From Candidatus Bathyarchaeota archaeon (GTDB lineage Archaea > Thermoproteota > Bathyarchaeia > Bathyarchaeales > Bathycorpusculaceae): DNA of 64,000 nucleotides. Of the stretch, positions 1-9,303 are shown piece by piece (the stretch's first letter is position 1; the number at the start of each line of letters is the position of its first letter). The notes under the pieces were generated by a model, which saw nothing but the letters and a program-made list of their open reading frames with translations, did no database searches and was not told the origin of the DNA. The translations under genes were made by a program, and so were the position numbers. The stretch spans positions 964,303-1,028,302 of the forward strand of contig JAOZID010000010.1 in NCBI GenBank assembly GCA_026014465.1. Reading direction: 5' to 3'.

Positions 1-1268
1 AGCCCGATGGGTTCTTCTTTTTGGTTTACGACGGGGTAGCCGATGTGGTGTTGTTTTGCCATGAGGTCAAGGAGGTCTTGGACGGAAACGGTTCCTTGGA
101 CGGTTTTGACGTTTTTGGTCATGATGTCGGCGACTTTGACTTGGGAGAGTTCTTCGGCTTCGCGTAGCATGAGCACGGGGAGGTAGCCGTATTTTTCTTC
201 GAAGTGCTTGGCTTCTTCAAGGGCAGATTTACGTTTCTGAATCGCAGCGCGAACGACCCGTTCAAACACGCGGGGCTCTTGCTCGATAACCCAAGTGTTA
301 ATCACGCCGTTTTCCACTGCGTCATAGAAGAAGTCTTCGCCGTCTTTGGTTCGAATGATTACTGTGGACCATTCTTCAAGCGGGTAGGCACTGCCTACGG
401 ATATGTCGGCTAATTCGTTGGTGAAGTCCGTGCAGGTTCGGCAGCTGGGCATGATGATGCTTTCGATTTCGGATATGGGGATGCGTATGGTGTCTTTTTC
501 GGTTTGCACGATAAATTTGGAGGAGAGGCGCATGTGTTTGATTTCTGAGGGTTTAACGTGGTAGTTATCTTCGATGTATTTGAGCAGGGCGCTCATGGAG
601 AATGTGCCAAAACAGAATAGTCCGATGGTGATGTCTAGGTTGTCTCCGATTTTGTGTTGCCAAGCTTCCAGTTTGCGAAGGGCTAAAACGTGGCAGGGCA
701 CACCCACGAAGGCGATTTTTTGTTTGCCGTATCCGTAAACTGCGCTGCCGTATGCTTTGGCTACAGGGGAGGGGAAGAATTTGCTGCCCACAGCCGAGAT
801 AATGTCGTCTTGTACTACAGCTACGGAGGCTTTGGGTTTAGCGGGATTATCGGGTTCGGCGCGGGATACAATGGCGCTGTCAAAACGCTTCTTTTCTACG
901 CCATAGGTTAGAAGTGAAGTAACCACTCCTCCACCGCGGCTAAGCTTTCGCAGTTCAGGGTCAGTGGCTTGCGCGAGAACTATTTTACGGTAGTAACCCA
1001 ACGCTTCATTCTTGCCAGGCGCATCAGAAACGGCTTTAAGAGTTCTTAGCAAAAGCGCCTCAGAATGCGGACACGCCTCATAACAAATCGGACACAAATC
1101 CAAATCCTTAGAGCAATCATGCAAACGCCGATGCTTTTCACCTTCAATAGATATTGCATGGGTAGGACAAGCAGCCTCACATGCTCCACACAAAGTACAG
1201 AACCCATTGCTGATTATTTTTTTGTTCAAAACATTATAGGCTATGAGAGAATCGCTTTTGGTCTGCAT
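1..1268 (-). CDS. FrhB/FdhB-family iron-sulfur flavoprotein with C-terminal CBS domain (3' end outside window)
   Basis: The frame is open from the ATG at 1268 down to the left edge, so the C-terminus is missing; about 422 residues are visible. The N-terminus carries a ferredoxin-like motif CTLCGACEAACP and a second cysteine group CPICYEACP. These are followed by the FrhB-type fold with a GVPCHV motif (compare GTPCQ in F420 hydrogenase beta subunits) and a late CRTC pair. The last visible part (ADIMTKNVKTV, then GYPVV) is the first half of a CBS-pair module. FrhB-family proteins pass electrons between coenzyme F420 or flavin and iron-sulfur partners. The fused CBS pair suggests adenylate or nucleotide sensing. 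No hydrogenase genes are next to it, so the electron partner is unknown. The start is supported by GAGGGTG just upstream and a TATA-like TATTTAAAC about 45 bases upstream. Confidence 0.85.
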   Translation of the reverse strand, partial: MQTKSDSLIAYNVLNKKIISNGFCTLCGACEAACPTHAISIEGEKHRRLHDCSKDLDLCPICYEACPHSEALLLRTLKAVSDAPGKNEALGYYRKIVLAQATDPELRKLSRGGGVVTSLLTYGVEKKRFDSAIVSRAEPDNPAKPKASVAVVQDDIISAVGSKFFPSPVAKAYGSAVYGYGKQKIAFVGVPCHVLALRKLEAWQHKIGDNLDITIGLFCFGTFSMSALLKYIEDNYHVKPSEIKHMRLSSKFIVQTEKDTIRIPISEIESIIMPSCRTCTDFTNELADISVGSAYPLEEWSTVIIRTKDGEDFFYDAVENGVINTWVIEQEPRVFERVVRAAIQKRKSALEEAKHFEEKYGYLPVLMLREAEELSQVKVADIMTKNVKTVQGTVSVQDLLDLMAKQHHIGYPVVNQKEEPIG

Positions 1269-1633
1269 GGCACCCTCACTTAACTACATAATGTTAATGA
1301 CCCCGTTTAAATACATAGCCATATAACCTCCTGCGTTTTGACCTTAAAGAAAAACATTGATGCTTTGCCAACGGTGCAGAGCAGTTAGCGGTAAAAAACA
1401 GCGGCGGAGAAAGCAGGTTTAGGGCTGTTTATGTACAAATCGGGGTTGCAGGGTGGTTTAAAGCAGGAGAAGCAGGTTTTTTCTTGATTTAGGATAAACC
1501 CGCGTTTGGGTAGTTCTACTTGAAACGGGTTGTAGGGGTTTCTAATTGAATTTATAAGTTAGTTTTACCTATAAAGGATATTTAGCGTTCTGTGCAAGCT
1601 GGAGAGACTACACTGGACGCACCATAAACATCA
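1269..1633. promoter_or_regulatory. Divergent intergenic region with promoters for the FrhB-like gene and alba
   Basis: No convincing gene is present in this 365-base gap. On the minus strand a TATA-like TATTTAAAC near 1305-1315 would serve the FrhB-like gene. On the plus strand TATAAAGGATA at 1570-1580 is the best TATA box for alba and predicts a start site near 1597. AT-rich runs around 1545-1560 give a possible second box. The middle is purine-rich without a clear stem-loop. Confidence 0.45.
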
Positions 1634-1951
1634 ATGAAGGAACAAATAAGGAGGATGAAAAATACGGAAAAACAACAAGACGTCATATTCGTCGGAAACA
1701 AACCACCAATGAGCTATGTCTTAGCTATCATAACGGCTTTTTCTTCAGGGAGCCTAAAGGAAATAACCCTTAAAGCAAGAGGTCAAGCAATAACCACCGC
1801 AGTCGACGTTGCTGAAATCGCCCGAAACCGCTTCATAAAAGACCTCAAAGTAAGCAAAATCGCAATCGGAACCGCCGAGATGCCACCACGAGAAGGCGAA
1901 ACCAGAACCCGCATGGTATCCACCATAGAAATAAGCGTAAACAAACCATAG
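1634..1951 (+). CDS. albA: Alba-family DNA/RNA-binding chromatin protein
   Basis: A small basic protein with the Alba signature: VIFVGNKPPMSYVLA near the N-terminus, the GQAITTAVDVAEIARNRF helix, and the C-terminal strand ending in EISVNKP. Alba dimers coat archaeal DNA and RNA, and acetylation of an early lysine modulates binding in characterised members. The full frame is 105 codons from the ATG at 1634. A second ATG at 1655 gives 98 residues, closer to the usual Alba length, but the GGAGG at 1650-1654 touches that ATG directly and cannot act as its ribosome-binding site. The start is therefore unresolved between the two. The gene is monocistronic with its own TATA box upstream. Confidence 0.93.
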   Translation: MKEQIRRMKNTEKQQDVIFVGNKPPMSYVLAIITAFSSGSLKEITLKARGQAITTAVDVAEIARNRFIKDLKVSKIAIGTAEMPPREGETRTRMVSTIEISVNKP

Positions 1952-2053
1952 CCACCAAAAAAGAGCAACAACACACAAAAATTGCTCTCCACTTCTTTTC
2001 TTCTTATTTTCGCTTAAAAAAAGCACAGGAAAAAGAGAGAGGGGAAGCAGCGT

Positions 2054-2935
2054 TTAGTCTGGGCTGTTTTGGTTTGGGGTTTGTTGTTGTTCGCGCATTT
2101 TGAGGTATGTTTGGATTTTTGAGACGATTTCTTGGAACGCTTTAGCTGCAGCGGAGTCGGTTTGCTCCACAACAAAGGGTTTGCCTTGATCAGCTTGGGC
2201 GCCAACGCGGGGGTCTATGGGTATGCTGCCAAGAAAGTCTACGCCTGATTCTTTGGTCATTTTTTGGGCGCCGCCCGCAGGGAATATGTCGGTTTTTTCG
2301 CCGCAGTGAGGACAAATAAAGCCGCTCATGTTCTCCACCACGCCGATGATGGGCATGTTTAGCCTACGCGCAAACGTTATAGCCTTCTTAACAATGGTGC
2401 TAGACAACTCGCTGGGCATAGTAACCACCACCACGCCATCAATTTCAGGCAACAACTGCGCAACACTCAACGGCTCATCACCAGTCCCCGGAGGCAAATC
2501 AATAAGCAAAACATCCAACTCACCCCACACAATATCTTGCAAAAACTGGCGAATAGCCCCCATCTTCAACGGTCCACGCCAAATCGTAGGAACCTCCTCA
2601 TCCACAAAAAAGTCAATCGAAACCACCTTCATACCCAAAGGCCCAGATACAGGAAACGCACCCGGAGGACCATACTGAACCTGCGCACCAGTCAAACCCA
2701 GCAGCCGCGGCACACTAGGACCATGAATATCCGCATCCAAAACCCCCACCGCAAGCCCACTCTTAGCTAACGCCGCCGCCAAATTCACCGTCACCGTACT
2801 CTTACCCACGCCGCCTTTACCGCTAATAACCGCAATTTTATGCTTAATTTTACCCATACGGGCCTTGAGAGCTTGCTGCTGTTCCAAAAACCGTTGCCGC
2901 GAAGCTTCCATAGGACTAACATCATTTGAAGACAT
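2054..2935 (-). CDS. Mrp/NBP35 (ApbC) family P-loop ATPase, iron-sulfur cluster carrier
   Basis: The protein has the deviant Walker A VISGKGGVGKST typical of the MinD/Mrp class, the DADIHGPSVPRLLG segment, LIDLPPGTGDE (Walker B region), and the Mrp CxxC pair in ICPHCGEKT that bridges an iron-sulfur cluster at the dimer interface. Members bind and transfer 4Fe-4S clusters to target proteins in the cytoplasm. The start was moved to the ATG at 2935. The longer frame from TTG at 2962 adds a nine-residue extension unlike the family. A leading helix of about 25 residues before the P-loop is normal. The C-terminal tail is Gln/Asn-rich. The gene stands alone, divergent from the tRNA and histidine-kinase region. 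Confidence 0.93.
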   Translation of the reverse strand: MSSNDVSPMEASRQRFLEQQQALKARMGKIKHKIAVISGKGGVGKSTVTVNLAAALAKSGLAVGVLDADIHGPSVPRLLGLTGAQVQYGPPGAFPVSGPLGMKVVSIDFFVDEEVPTIWRGPLKMGAIRQFLQDIVWGELDVLLIDLPPGTGDEPLSVAQLLPEIDGVVVVTMPSELSSTIVKKAITFARRLNMPIIGVVENMSGFICPHCGEKTDIFPAGGAQKMTKESGVDFLGSIPIDPRVGAQADQGKPFVVEQTDSAAAKAFQEIVSKIQTYLKMREQQQTPNQNSPD

Positions 2936-2996
2936 AAAACACCACAAACCCCCAAAAGGCAAACTACACTAAAAAGCATTACGCACCAAACAACAA

Positions 2997-3048
2997 CCCC
3001 CCCCCTCCCCCCTTTTCTGCATACAATTAAAAACAGCCAGCCCAATAG
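2997..3048 (+). repeat. Degenerate copy A of the C-tract/CTGCATA intergenic element
   Basis: A C9-T-C6 tract followed by TTTTCTGCATACAATTAAAA and a weaker CCAATAG near 3042-3048. It matches the first half of the two better copies at 14800-14866 and 54819-54893, which share the C-tract, CTGCATAGAAT and CTAATAGG boxes. It lies in the gap between the Mrp gene and the tRNA. Confidence 0.5.
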
Positions 3049-3124
3049 ACGCCAAACAGAAACACGCCACCCAAACAAAAGCTAAATATCCCTGAACAAA
3101 CTATGAATGCAGAAAGCCACCAAC

Positions 3125-3200
3125 GGGCTGGTAGTTCAGCGGTATGAATGCTTGACTTGCACTCAAGAGGTCGGGGGTTCAAATCCCCCCCAGTCCACCA
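3125..3200 (+). tRNA. tRNA-Ala (anticodon TGC), CCA encoded
   Basis: A cloverleaf can be drawn by hand. The acceptor GGGCTGG (3125-3131) pairs with CCAGTCC (3190-3196). The anticodon stem TTGA/TCAA closes the loop CTTGCAC with anticodon TGC. The T arm is GGGGG TTCAAAT CCCCC. The third acceptor pair is G:U, the main identity element of tRNA-Ala. The discriminator is A at 3197 and CCA at 3198-3200 is genomically encoded. No intron is visible. Confidence 0.95.
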
Positions 3201-3300
3201 ATAAAGGGGCACCAAACATGCACAATTTTTTTCAAACTGTTTTTGGCATAGCTTTGTTTTCAGGTAGCCAAATAACTGTGTCGCAGGCAGGGTGACGTAG

Positions 3301-4938
3301 TTATTTTGGGTTGGTTGTGGGGAGGTGGATGGTGAAGGTGGTGCCTTTGTTTGGGGTGCTGTGGACTTTTATGGTTGCGTTGTGGGCTTCGAGTATGCGT
3401 TTGGTTATGGAGAGGCCTACGCCCATGCCTTTTGCTTTGGTGGTGAAGAACGGTACCCAGAGTTTGTCTATGACTTCTTTGGGCATGCCTATGCCGGTGT
3501 CGGAGAAGCTGATTTCGGCGTAGTTTCCAGTTTTTTTGCTGGTTATGGTGAGGGTGCCGCCGTTTGGCATGGCGTCAAAAGCGTTTTTTGTTAGGTTGCT
3601 AAAGACGCGCTGCATTTTGGTGGTGTCTACCCAGAATTGGGGTTGGTTTTGTGTTTTGTTGATTACTTGGATGTTTTCGGGGATGCTGAAGCGGGAAAGG
3701 ATTGTGTCGACTAGTTTTTTGGGGTCTGTTTGGGTTTTGTCTAGTTTTATTTCGGTGGAGTAGTCAAGGAGGTCTTTTACGATTTTATCGGAGTATTCTA
3801 CGCAGTCGTTGATGGTTTCAAGCAGGGCGGTTCCTTGTTCTCCAAGTTGTGCACCGTATTTGTTTTGTAGAAGGTAGGAGGCACCTTTGATTCCAGTTAG
3901 GGGGTTGCGCAGGTCATGGGCGACCATGGTGGAGACGTCTCGCATGGCGTCGAGGCGTTGAGTTAGGGAGTCTTTGACGGCTTTTGCGACCAGGGCGGTT
4001 TCTTCACTGGCGAATCTTGGGAGGTCATCGGATTCTGTTTTTTCAAAAGAGGTTTCCTGCACGTATGATGCCAGTTTGGTCATGGGTTCTACGACGTTTC
4101 TTTCAAGGAAAATCAAAGAGGCAATAGCAACTAAAACTGAAAGCACTGCAAGGAAAATAAAGGAGGTGTTCATGACGAATTGGCTTTGCTGGTAGGCTAA
4201 CCTGTTTTGGAAAACCTGCAGGACAAACAAGGGTTCTGAATGAATATCCTCAACTATGGTGTAGCCACAGACAACTTCTGGGCTTTGTTCTTTTACCACT
4301 ATGGGATTGCCTGCAAGCAAAGAAGCCACTGCCTCATTTTCGGTAGCGCTAAAATCAGGTATTGTGCCTAAAGAGAAGTTCATGTACATGATGCTTTGCA
4401 GTTGCTCAAGTTCTTGCGCATTCACATATTTGCCAAAAAGCATGCCCCCCGCGATGGGACCTTCAAAGCGGCTGTTCACAATCGGAGCCGTAGCCACAAA
4501 CACGGGCTCCTCATCCAAGAGCATAAGACCAAAGTTTTTGTCCTCAACAGAAGAAAACAGCCAGATAACATCATCCAAGGCTAGCGCTTGCTTTGTGTTT
4601 GCAGAGGTCTCAATCAAGCTTGAATTGTCAAGGGCATAAGATTGGCAATAAAGCAAGGTTCCGTTGTTGCTTCGAACGGCAACGAGGTTGATGTTTAGGT
4701 TTTCAAAAGTTTCTCCAATAAAGTTCAAGTCAGGATAGTCAGGGGTTTGGTTTTGGACAAAAGCATAGGTATCATCCAAGGCAGAATGGTCTTTTACGGT
4801 TCCCGCTAAAACCGAGAGGCGATAGTCTATTGTGCTTAGGGCCTGATTGATGCCTTCCTCACTTTCGCGGTACTCCAAACTCTCAAAGCTGGGCTCAATA
4901 ACTATCACTGTCACAACATAAAACGCCAAAAAGAACAA
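3301..4938 (-). CDS. Membrane sensor histidine kinase with CHASE4-like extracellular domain
   Basis: Order: N-terminal membrane segment, extracellular CHASE4-like domain (about residues 30-245), second membrane segment (about 255-277) leading into a HAMP-like linker, HisKA with VAHDLRNPLTG (phospho-accepting His near residue 341), and a HATPase domain with N box NLTKNAFDA, G1 DTGIGMP and G2 GMGVGLSI. No response regulator is adjacent, so the kinase is an orphan here. The only standard start in frame is TTG at 4938, which cuts into the first membrane helix. The frame stays open to 5049 and encodes a basic stretch plus the rest of a good membrane helix, but has no ATG, GTG or TTG. A GGAGGG at about 4996-5001 sits upstream of GTT and ACG codons. 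The true start may be non-standard, or the sequence may contain an error. Confidence 0.9.
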   Translation of the reverse strand: MFFLAFYVVTVIVIEPSFESLEYRESEEGINQALSTIDYRLSVLAGTVKDHSALDDTYAFVQNQTPDYPDLNFIGETFENLNINLVAVRSNNGTLLYCQSYALDNSSLIETSANTKQALALDDVIWLFSSVEDKNFGLMLLDEEPVFVATAPIVNSRFEGPIAGGMLFGKYVNAQELEQLQSIMYMNFSLGTIPDFSATENEAVASLLAGNPIVVKEQSPEVVCGYTIVEDIHSEPLFVLQVFQNRLAYQQSQFVMNTSFIFLAVLSVLVAIASLIFLERNVVEPMTKLASYVQETSFEKTESDDLPRFASEETALVAKAVKDSLTQRLDAMRDVSTMVAHDLRNPLTGIKGASYLLQNKYGAQLGEQGTALLETINDCVEYSDKIVKDLLDYSTEIKLDKTQTDPKKLVDTILSRFSIPENIQVINKTQNQPQFWVDTTKMQRVFSNLTKNAFDAMPNGGTLTITSKKTGNYAEISFSDTGIGMPKEVIDKLWVPFFTTKAKGMGVGLSITKRILEAHNATIKVHSTPNKGTTFTIHLPTTNPK

Positions 4939-5263
4939 TAAAGCTACAAGAGAAACAGCTATTATGGTTTTTGTCTGTAATTTCGTAACAAAAGCCCTCC
5001 GAAGGCGGTATCTTGCGCATATTCGAAACCTTTTCCAGCAATTTAAAAGCTATGAAGCGGTGATAAACTAAAAAATCGCATCAAACAAACAACTGTTAGC
5101 AAAAACAAGAAATATCACGGACTCACAACGGTTTTTGATACAAAATTCAAAAATCCTACAGCACATATAGAAATAATTTACAGGACAACTAGGCATTTGA
5201 CACGCAGCACATCCACAGGTGATTTAGCCACAAGCAGCCATTCAGGCACAAACCTAGTGCGGC
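4939..5263. other. Gap holding a probable N-terminal extension of the histidine kinase and AT-rich spacer
   Basis: Positions 4939-5049 continue the histidine-kinase frame without a stop and complete its first membrane helix (see that entry). The rest, 5050-5263, is AT-rich with no supported gene. It must contain the kinase promoter and the 3' flank of the amino-acid transporter gene. I see no tRNA or strong hairpin. Confidence 0.4.
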
Positions 5264-6571
5264 TTAGTCGAAGATTTTTATCTTTTCAGCCTCTCGCGAT
5301 TCAGCTTCTATGAGGGTGTAGTATACAGCGAGCAGGGTTAGTATCATGGCGGCGCCGATTATGAGGGCTTCTTTGGACATGCCTATGAGCAGGGTGATTA
5401 AGCCGATGATGGCAGCTATGGGGAGGATGGGGTAGAGGGGGGTTTTGAATGTGGCGGGGGTTTTGTTGCGTCTGAAGTGAATCAGGGAGAAGCTTGCGAT
5501 GAGGTAGCAGAAGATTAAGCCAAAGTTGCTTATGGAGGTCATGATGTAGATGTCGCCTGAGAAGAGCATGAGTATTCCAATTGCTGAGGAGATTAAAACG
5601 CCGTTTACAGCTACGTCGCGTTTTTTGTCGTATTTTCTGACGAGTTTGGGTAAGAGTTTGTCTGAGCCTATTTGGTAGAGAACTCTTGAGGAGCCCAGGA
5701 TTATTGCGAGAACTGCTGAGGCGGTTGCGATTAGAGCGCCGATGGATACGGTGGTGAAGAGCCAGTCAGGGGCACCTGAGGATTGCAAGGCAAAAGAGAG
5801 GGGGTCAGAAGAGATTGTGTATTGGCTGGAGGGCAGCAGAAATAGAAGAGAAACTGCAACCAGAACATACAGTATCATGCTAATTATTACGGAGAAGATA
5901 ATGGCTTTGGCTGCTCCTGCGCCGCCGCCTTTGACGTTGTTGGTTATTGTGGAAATTGACTGAAAACCCGCGTACGCAAAAAATATCACTACGCTAGAAG
6001 CAAAAATGGCGCTTATGTTGCCAGGTTGGAAGTCGGAGACAAAGTTTGCGGTTGCCAAGGAAGAGTTGCCTAAAGCAAAAAGCAAGGCAAAAGCCACGAA
6101 AACCATTAGAATACCGATTTTTATAACAACCAAACCCAAGTCGACCTTTGCGGCTTTGCTCACGCCTAAAATGTTGACTACGGCGAGAACCAAAATCAGG
6201 ATGATAGCAAATATGGTGGGGTAAACGTTGGAGTTTAACCCGATTAAGCCGTTTAGGTAGGAGCCAAAGCCAAGGGATATGGGGGCTATTGAGGAGGCGT
6301 AGCTAAAATAGAGCATGATGCCAGTTATGAAACCAAGTTCGCTGCCAAAAGCTTCGTAGGCATAAGAGTAAGAGCCGCCTTCAGCTTTAGGCATGATGGA
6401 GCCTAATTCGCCCAGTTCAAGCCCAATAATTAAAGCGATAACACCGACGATAACAAAGGCAATAAGCGAAGCCGAGCCAGCCAAGGCAATAGCAGTTCCA
6501 CTTAAAACAAATATACCCGCACCAATTATAGCGCCAAGCCCAACCGCCGTCGCTGCCTTAACACTTATCAT
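5264..6571 (-). CDS. APC-superfamily amino acid/polyamine permease
   Basis: A 435-residue integral membrane protein with about 12 hydrophobic helices. The first helix carries the APC signature GLGAIIGAGIFVLSG, the unwound substrate-binding segment of this LeuT-like fold. Such proteins import or exchange amino acids or amines across the cytoplasmic membrane. Substrate cannot be assigned from sequence. The ATG at 6571 is the only good start, since an in-frame stop lies just five codons upstream. The N-terminal arm before helix 1 is very short. The C-terminus is short and charged. Neighbours do not indicate a pathway. Confidence 0.9.
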   Translation of the reverse strand: MISVKAATAVGLGAIIGAGIFVLSGTAIALAGSASLIAFVIVGVIALIIGLELGELGSIMPKAEGGSYSYAYEAFGSELGFITGIMLYFSYASSIAPISLGFGSYLNGLIGLNSNVYPTIFAIILILVLAVVNILGVSKAAKVDLGLVVIKIGILMVFVAFALLFALGNSSLATANFVSDFQPGNISAIFASSVVIFFAYAGFQSISTITNNVKGGGAGAAKAIIFSVIISMILYVLVAVSLLFLLPSSQYTISSDPLSFALQSSGAPDWLFTTVSIGALIATASAVLAIILGSSRVLYQIGSDKLLPKLVRKYDKKRDVAVNGVLISSAIGILMLFSGDIYIMTSISNFGLIFCYLIASFSLIHFRRNKTPATFKTPLYPILPIAAIIGLITLLIGMSKEALIIGAAMILTLLAVYYTLIEAESREAEKIKIFD

Positions 6572-6695
6572 CCAATCAGAATCTGCCTAACCCGTATATT
6601 GCATTTACGCCCAAGCAGCCCCGCAAAAAAGAAAAACCACAAAAAGCAAAACAAAAGAGGGAGAGCCCAAAAGGGCGAATTAAGAGTTTTGTCGG

Positions 6696-7547
6696 TTAAT
6701 GCCGAGGGAGGCTTTTTTCCCACCAGATCAGAGCTTGAAGAGAAGGGGTTTTGTCTTCGAATTTGTAGTCGCCAGTGCTTGTTTGTTTGAGGGTTTTTTC
6801 TAGGTACGCGTGGAGTTTGGTTTGTTCTGCGGGGGTTAATTCTTTGCCGTCGTTTCTTCGGGCAAACCTGTTTTTTATTTCAGATACGGCTTCGTCTACG
6901 CTGCGGTAGAGCATGGTGTTGGAGGGTTGGACTTGGAAGATTTCGACGTTGGGGCTGATGCCCATTTGGTAGAGCACGTTGCAAAGAGCCAGGTAGGTAC
7001 GGGTTTCTCCGTAGGGTCTGCCCATGGCGTTGTGGATGCCGATGTCGAAGATTCGTTTGCTTGCGCCCCAAACTAGGTAGGCGTAGCGTTTTGTTGCTTC
7101 ATCCATTTTTTTAAGGAAGGTTTGAACGTCCTTTTCAAGTCCCATGGAGCGGCAGGCAATTACTATATCGTGGGGTTCTATGTCCACGCCTATTTCGGTT
7201 TGCTCGATTAGCTTGTTTATGCAGGTGATGTTGGATACTCCTGATTCTTTGGCGTTTTGGGCTAGATGGTTTAGCATTTCGCTTGAGCCGTCTAAGGCGG
7301 TGACGTGTTTGCAGGCTTTAGCCATGGGAATTGCTAGCATGCCCGCGCCCGCGCCTACATCTAAGGCGGTCCAGTCAGGACGAAGCTTGAGGCGCTCCAT
7401 AACTTTCTTGCCGTAATCGCTTTCGTTTTGTATACGGTTCCACCGCGCAGCGTTACTATCCCACAAGGAGGCTTTGTCTGCATGCCCCACCATGAAAATA
7501 GCGCCTTCACGCCAAACGCTGTTCCAATCAATAGCGTTAACATCCAT
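6696..7547 (-). CDS. Class I SAM-dependent methyltransferase
   Basis: A 283-residue protein with motif I LDVGAGAGMLAIPMAK near residues 61-76, followed by ALDGSSEML and the post-motif IVIACRSMGL. This is a Rossmann-type methyltransferase core. The N-terminus has a WDSNAARWN-type lead-in seen in methyltransferases next to archaeal metal or corrinoid ABC importers. The gene is divergent from the importer beginning at 7687 across a 139-base promoter region, so co-regulation is plausible. The methyl acceptor is unknown; a small-molecule acceptor is my inference. The ATG at 7547 is the first in frame. Confidence 0.85.
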   Translation of the reverse strand: MDVNAIDWNSVWREGAIFMVGHADKASLWDSNAARWNRIQNESDYGKKVMERLKLRPDWTALDVGAGAGMLAIPMAKACKHVTALDGSSEMLNHLAQNAKESGVSNITCINKLIEQTEIGVDIEPHDIVIACRSMGLEKDVQTFLKKMDEATKRYAYLVWGASKRIFDIGIHNAMGRPYGETRTYLALCNVLYQMGISPNVEIFQVQPSNTMLYRSVDEAVSEIKNRFARRNDGKELTPAEQTKLHAYLEKTLKQTSTGDYKFEDKTPSLQALIWWEKSLPRH

Positions 7548-7686
7548 TATTGAACAAACTCCAAGTTAGATTCGAATGAAAACACCATTTTCTGGAAGTT
7601 CCCGATGTATTTTTGCTAAACATAACCGTAACCAATTTAAGTATAACACGATATGTAACTGGAAACATAACGGGAATGGAAGTATA
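7548..7686. promoter_or_regulatory. Divergent promoter between methyltransferase and importer operon
   Basis: A 139-base AT-rich region. CCAATTTAAGTATAAC around 7632-7650 fits a TATA box for the plus-strand importer. GGAAG at about 7677-7681 lies just before the ATG at 7687 and decides that start over an upstream ATG at 7576. The 15-bp operator found at 23359 and 35929 is not present here. Confidence 0.45.
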
Positions 7687-9279
7687 ATGGACAATAAAAA
7701 AGTTATGATTGTAGGAATAGTCGCAGTTGTCGCAGTTGTCATTGCGGTCGTTTTTGGAGCTCCCGCGTTGATTAACGATGATCCTGGTTCAGGCGCTAAT
7801 GGAGACCTTGTTCCAGTTACTGTTGATTCGAACCCTGCTGGTTCAGGTCAAATCAAAGTTGACGGCACCGTTGTTGTTACTCCTGCCAGTTTTGATTGGG
7901 AAAAAGATTCCACGCATACTTTGGAGGCTTTGTCATCTGATGATAACTCGGCTGATATGAAGTACAGTTGGGTTAGCTGGAGTGATGGCGGCGCTCAGAC
8001 TCACGATTACACCGTGAATGAAGAAGCAACCGTAACAGCCACCTTTGATGCCCAATACAAAGTCGAAGTTGCACAGACAGGGCTGGACAGTTCTGCAAAC
8101 GAGAACATAGTCACAGTGCAGATAGGCAGTGATAATAGCCAAGTTTACAGTTTAGCAAGCCTGCCTGTCAGCGCATGGGTAACCCCAGGAACACAGGTAA
8201 CCTACAGCTTTGAAGGCAACGTTTCAACAACCGTGCCAGACGCATACTTCATGCTATCAAACACACACACCGAAGAAACCCTCACCATAAACGAGCCCCA
8301 AACAGTAACAGGCGCATACACACGAGCAATAATTGACGCAAAAGGCAACATAATAAACGTACCCGACCCCTCTGACATCAACCGAATAGCAGACTCATGG
8401 CCCGCACACAACACCGTAGTTGTAATGTGTGGTGCGAAAGAAAAACTAGTTGCAACAGCCACCATAAACACTGTTAACCCCATGTTCCAAAAGATTCTGC
8501 CGCAGATAGAAACAATGCTAACGCCGTTTAACTCAGATGGCACAGTCAACATAGAAGAACTCATGGTTCAAGACCCCGACATCGTGTTTGTTTCTGCAAG
8601 CGGAGAAGATGCAGCAGCCGCAATGGAGAGCAGCGGACTGACAGTTATAAGATTGCAGTTCTACGACTTTGACGACATGGTCCACACCGTACACCTAACA
8701 GGATGGATACTTGGAGAAGAAGCACTAGACAAAGCAGTTACATTCATTGACTACTTCAACGGCGTACGAGACAACATATTAACCGTAACTTCGCACATCG
8801 CCGAGGAAGACAAACCAGTAGTGCTACACATCACAGGCACAGCTGACTCACCCCTAAGAATCGACGCTGGAGAAGGCCTCATCAACACATGGATTAACCT
8901 GTGCGGAGGAATCAACGCAGCAGCAGAAGTCGGCGGCAACATGCAAACAGTTTCATTAGAGCAAATACTAGCGTGGGATCCAGAGATGATCCTTATTGGA
9001 CAGGCCACAGCCAACGAAATGAAAGACGACCTCTTGCATGATGAATCCTGGAGCGAAGTTACTGCCATACAAAACGGAGACGTAATCGCTAACCCAATGG
9101 GCGTCTTTGACTGGGCACGCTACAGCGTTGAAGAAGCATTAAACATCCAATGGGTATCCCAAACACTACATCCAGACCTCTTCGCAGACATTGACATCAG
9201 AGCAGAAACACAGTACTTCTACTCAACATTCTATGACTACAACCTTACAGAAGCAGAAATCGACTCAATACTACGGTAA
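7687..9279 (+). CDS. Membrane-anchored solute-binding protein of a BtuF/FecB-type importer
   Basis: A 530-residue protein. A membrane anchor near residues 7-26 is followed by beta-rich, Ig-like segments (about 35-190, with SWVSWSDGGAQTHDYTV typical of bacterial surface repeats). A class III binding-protein module runs from about 205 to the end: PDPSDINRIADSWPAHN, VQDPDIVFVSASGED, a long linking helix, and WDPEMILIGQA. The module type captures vitamin B12, haem, siderophore or metal complexes outside the membrane. The start at 7687 has GGAAG upstream and removes an implausible 37-residue extension. The permease and ATPase follow at once in the same direction. There is no lipobox cysteine, so the anchor is the N-terminal helix. 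Confidence 0.87.
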   Translation: MDNKKVMIVGIVAVVAVVIAVVFGAPALINDDPGSGANGDLVPVTVDSNPAGSGQIKVDGTVVVTPASFDWEKDSTHTLEALSSDDNSADMKYSWVSWSDGGAQTHDYTVNEEATVTATFDAQYKVEVAQTGLDSSANENIVTVQIGSDNSQVYSLASLPVSAWVTPGTQVTYSFEGNVSTTVPDAYFMLSNTHTEETLTINEPQTVTGAYTRAIIDAKGNIINVPDPSDINRIADSWPAHNTVVVMCGAKEKLVATATINTVNPMFQKILPQIETMLTPFNSDGTVNIEELMVQDPDIVFVSASGEDAAAAMESSGLTVIRLQFYDFDDMVHTVHLTGWILGEEALDKAVTFIDYFNGVRDNILTVTSHIAEEDKPVVLHITGTADSPLRIDAGEGLINTWINLCGGINAAAEVGGNMQTVSLEQILAWDPEMILIGQATANEMKDDLLHDESWSEVTAIQNGDVIANPMGVFDWARYSVEEALNIQWVSQTLHPDLFADIDIRAETQYFYSTFYDYNLTEAEIDSILR

Positions 9280-9303
9280 ACACAGCAAACATGAGCTGAG
9301 AAA

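Noticed and set aside
3100-3116. Inverted copy of the CTGCATA box before the tRNA
   Set aside because: Only ATGCAGAAAG matches, without the C-tract or CTAATAGG boxes, so chance is likely.
4940-5020. ATG at 5020 as a start for the histidine kinase
   Set aside because: It is in a different frame from the kinase and does not code for the membrane helix.
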